From JACVRW01 sp963812915 (GTDB lineage: Bacteria > Actinomycetota > Thermoleophilia > Solirubrobacterales > Thermoleophilaceae): 64,000 nucleotides of DNA. Positions 61,614-64,000 of this stretch are shown piece by piece. Numbering within the stretch: the first letter of the stretch is position 1; each line of letters starts with the position of its first letter. The stretch lies in NCBI GenBank assembly GCA_963812915.1, contig CAWEXB010000003.1:124001-188000 (forward strand), given 5' to 3'. The notes beneath the pieces are model-generated. The model was not told where the DNA came from and did no database searches. It saw only the letters and a list, made by a program, of their open reading frames with translations. The translations under genes were made by a program, and so were the position numbers.

Positions 61614-62868
61614 ATGGCGACAGAGGCACCGCCCGCCCCGGCCGGCCCTGCGCACGTGGCGGTGGTCTCCTTCCTTGCGGCGAGGGCGGCCCCGACGGGC
61701 GGCTTCTGGATCGCACTCGCGGGCGGGGTGGCGCTGGCGCGGCTCGCGGAGCGTCGCGGCGCCCGGCTCGGCTTCGGCGCGAGCGCGGCCGCCATGCTCG
61801 AGACCGTGGCGATCATCGGCCCCGCTCGCTTCGGCATCCCGCTGACTCAGGCCGCGACGGCGCCGCTCCTCGGGCGGCTCGAGGCCCGCGGGGTGCCCGT
61901 CGCGCTCCAGGTGCTCGCCTGCGCGTCGATTCGCCTGCTGCACAACACCGCGACCACCGCGTTCTTCATCTGGATCATCACCGGCGGCCTCGACGCCTAC
62001 GCGGGGACCTACGACGCGATCGGCCGCCGCGTTGGAATCGAGATCGGGACCGAGGATGCGCTGCTCTTGACGGTCGCCACCCTGCTCGTCTGGGCTGGCT
62101 TCGCGAGCATCGTGCAGGTGCTCGTCTACCGGCGCGGGCTGCGTGACTGGGAGAGCAGGGAGGGCGGTTCCGCGGAACCGCCGGTCGCAAGCCCGGCGCC
62201 GGCGCGCGCCCGCGGAGCCCGCCGCGGCCACGCCGCACTCTCGCCGCTTCGATCCGCGCGCCGTCGCCATCGCCGCGGCGATCGCGTTCGTCCTGCTCCT
62301 GTCCAGCACGGAATGGGCGCTCCTGGCCGCGGTCGCGGCCTGGCTGGCGCTCGTCTGGACCTTCTCGCGCGCCGATCGCGAGCCCGTGCCGACCGGGATC
62401 CTCTTCGCCGCCATTCTCGCGGCGGGCGCCCTGCTGTTCACGCTCGGGGGCGGCCTCGGACTCGACATGGCGCTGCGCCGGGCGGCGCGGGCGACGCTGC
62501 TCGTGCTCGTGGCCACCTGGCTGCGCGCCGCCGCCGGCGCCGACGGCCTGCGCGAGGTCTCCCGTCGGGCACTCGGGCGGCTGCGGCGGGTGCCGGCGGC
62601 GCCCGAGGCGGCGCAGGTGCTCGACGGGATCGCCTCGGAGGGCCGGCTCGCAGCCGCCGGACGCACTCTCGCCGCGGAGCTCAACGCCGTGCCGATGCGA
62701 CCGGTGCCGATACTCGACGCCGTGCTCGGCTGGGTGGTGCGCGAGGCGGCGGCGTTCCGGCCCCCGTCCCCCCGGCCGCCGGCGGTGGCCCTCGCGATCG
62801 GTCCGCTCGACTTGGTCCTCGTTCTGCTGGCGGCGGCGCCGGTGCTGGCGCTTGGGCTCGCCGCCTGA
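61614..62868 (+). CDS. Multi-helix membrane protein of unknown function, frameshifted
   Basis: The first ~195 residues include several hydrophobic segments (GGFWIALAGGVALARLAE, AAMLETVAIIGPARFGIPL, FFIWIITGGLDAYAG, LLLTVATLLVWAGFASIVQV). Homologous character continues in another frame from about 62210 with AVAIAAAIAFVLLLSS, LAAVAAWLALVWTFSRADRE, TGILFAAILAAGALLFTLGG and a C-terminal helix to 62868. A single-base indel near 62200-62215 would join them into about 417 residues. No family recognised. It starts 27 bases after the hisC-like gene. Confidence 0.65.
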
Positions 62869-62884
62869 GCGCGGCGCCGTACAC

Positions 62885-63787
62885 CTACCCGGGCGCGCGC
62901 CCGGACACGAGCAGGTTGTAGAAGAGCGCGGCCGGCAGCCGCGGCTCGAGCAGGGAGCGGTCCAGCGCCTGGAGCGCGAGGTAGCCGCGGTAGGCATACA
63001 GGCGCCACGCCCACGGGACCTCGTCCGGCTGGGCGGTGGACTCGAGGGTGCGGTTGACCCAGCCGAAGAGGCCGGCCACGAGCTCCTCCCCGCGCACCCG
63101 CACGCCCTCGAAGCCCGCGGCGCGGGCGGGGCGGGCGAGGTCGCCGGGCGTGAACGCGTGCACGTCGACGACCCGCTCGAGCTCCTCTTCCTCGCTCGGG
63201 CCGGCGCCGTTGGATTGCGCGCGGGCGCCGGCGCGGAGCAGCGCTCGCCAGAGTGGCGCGACGGCGAGTGCGCCACGCTTCGGCACGCCGGCGAGGCGGT
63301 CGCCGTAGCGGGACGGCTCGCCGCAGAAGGCGATCACGCCGCCCGGCCGCAGCACCCGGCGGAACTCGCGTAAGGCGGCATCGAGGTCCGGCAGGTGGTG
63401 CAGGACCGCGTGGCCGAACACCAGGTCGAACGAGCCGCTCTCGAACGGGAGAGACGAGGCCTCGCAGCTGGCCGTCTCGACGTCGAGGCCCAGGTCGGCG
63501 GCTGTCTCCGACAGCGCCTTCAGCATCCCGGGCGAGATGTCGGTCGCCACCGCCTCCCGGGCGGCCCCGGCGAGCATCAGGTTGAGGCCGAAGTAGCCCG
63601 TGCCCGCGCCGATCTCGAGCGCGCGCTGAAAGACCCCCGGGTCGTGTCCAAGCGCCTTCCGAAGCTTGCCCGCGACCTGGGTCTGGCCGATCCGGTCGAA
63701 GGTGATTCCCCACTTCGCGTCGTAGTGGGCCGCGGCGAGATCGTGGTAGCGAGAGTTCGCCGAGCGGATGCTCTCCGCGGTCTGCAT
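62885..63787 (-). CDS. Class I SAM-dependent methyltransferase
   Basis: A 300-residue UbiE/COQ5-like methyltransferase: SRYHDLAAAHYDAKWGITFD, motif I ALEIGAGTGYFGLNLML, VATDISPGMLKALSETAADL, FGHAVLHHLPDLDAALREFR, RVLRPGGVIAFCGEPSRYGD. A C-terminal ~110-residue extension may bind a lipid or quinone substrate. Acceptor unknown. The ATG at 63787 is divergent from the truncated gene at the window end, 36 bases away. Confidence 0.88.
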   Translation of the reverse strand: MQTAESIRSANSRYHDLAAAHYDAKWGITFDRIGQTQVAGKLRKALGHDPGVFQRALEIGAGTGYFGLNLMLAGAAREAVATDISPGMLKALSETAADLGLDVETASCEASSLPFESGSFDLVFGHAVLHHLPDLDAALREFRRVLRPGGVIAFCGEPSRYGDRLAGVPKRGALAVAPLWRALLRAGARAQSNGAGPSEEEELERVVDVHAFTPGDLARPARAAGFEGVRVRGEELVAGLFGWVNRTLESTAQPDEVPWAWRLYAYRGYLALQALDRSLLEPRLPAALFYNLLVSGRAPG

Positions 63788-63823
63788 GGCCCGCGGAGGG
63801 TAGTACCTAGACTCCGCCGCCCC

Positions 63824-64000
63824 ATGCAGCAGACGGTTCAGCAGAACCAGCCGCCCGGGGTCCCACCCCTCGAGCTCACCGGCGAACGTACGCTGCCGGA
63901 CGTGCCGGTGGAGAACTACTGGTTCCGCCGTCATCTGGCCGTTTACGAGTGGATCGCGGAGCGCTGCGCCGGGTTGGACGTGGTCGACATGGCCTGTGGC
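63824..64000 (+). CDS. Probable SAM-dependent methyltransferase, N-terminus only (3' truncated)
   Basis: The frame from the ATG at 63824 is open to the window end (59 residues). It reads LELTGERTLPDVPVENYWFR, HLAVYEWIAERC, then LDVVDMACG, which looks like the start of motif I of a class I methyltransferase. It is divergent from another methyltransferase. The rest lies outside the window. Confidence 0.65.
   Translation, partial: MQQTVQQNQPPGVPPLELTGERTLPDVPVENYWFRRHLAVYEWIAERCAGLDVVDMACG

Overview
The window is about 64 kb of very GC-rich bacterial chromosome. Genes are tightly packed, with frequent TGATG/ATGA/GTGA stop-start overlaps and many GTG starts. The content points to a soil actinobacterium: EgtB-EgtD for ergothioneine, an ArsA/Get3-like ATPase pair, F420/FMN-type PPOX and luciferase-like flavoenzymes, WS/DGAT, PHA synthase, GlpX and a RpoD-type sigma factor. 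A deep lineage such as class Thermoleophilia is my inference; there is no rRNA or ribosomal protein here to confirm it.

1-8.7 kb: end of a PfkB sugar kinase, a LuxR-type regulator, SnoaL-like protein, methyltransferase, rhodanese, RemA-like protein, an MFS carrier fused to a cyclic-nucleotide-type domain, and a large secreted BNR/PKD/LamG protein. 8.7-14.9 kb: a redox block of transhydrogenase (pntAA-AB-B) divergent from 2-oxoacid:ferredoxin oxidoreductase korAB. 14.9-20.4 kb: an operon of TetR regulator, mtnA, a class II aldolase fused to a DUF1152-like domain, and GNAT. It faces a small membrane protein across a perfect 26-bp operator. An atypical aromatic-amino-acid-lyase homologue that lacks the canonical MIO tripeptide follows. 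20.4-26.9 kb: an OpuC-type osmoprotectant ABC operon, an LLM flavoenzyme, a PPOX enzyme and a zinc alcohol dehydrogenase, several with broken reading frames. 26.9-33.7 kb: hydrolases, quinone oxidoreductase, TetR-PPOX pair with two operators, SDR, egtD-egtB.

33.7-35.3 kb: a remnant of a mobile element, consisting of a serine recombinase and a ribbon-helix-helix protein, both heavily frameshifted. 35.3-45.5 kb: dodecin, glpX, moeA, a response regulator, the sigma factor, an S55 (SpoIVB-like) secreted protein, an HxlR regulator with a palindromic operator, and an unknown 529-aa protein with a Pro/Glu repeat tail. 45.4-50 kb: ArsA-like pair, ParA, and an FtsZ with a long N-terminal extension that overlaps parA. 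50-53 kb: gamma-glutamyltransferase and WS/DGAT. 53.3-54.8 kb: a ferric-reductase-like flavocytochrome followed by a 30-aa membrane microprotein. 54.8-60.5 kb: lipid and storage genes, including a SABATH-like carboxyl methyltransferase, glutaryl-CoA-dehydrogenase-like enzyme, hydrolase, PHA synthase and LON-domain protein. 60.5-64 kb: hisC-like aminotransferase, a membrane protein and two methyltransferases, the last one cut by the window end.

A recurrent feature is small indels that break otherwise well-conserved proteins without in-frame stops. They concentrate at 21-26 kb and 33.7-35.2 kb but also hit parA. I regard sequence or assembly error as the leading explanation, ahead of true gene decay. 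I saw no tRNA, rRNA or CRISPR array.
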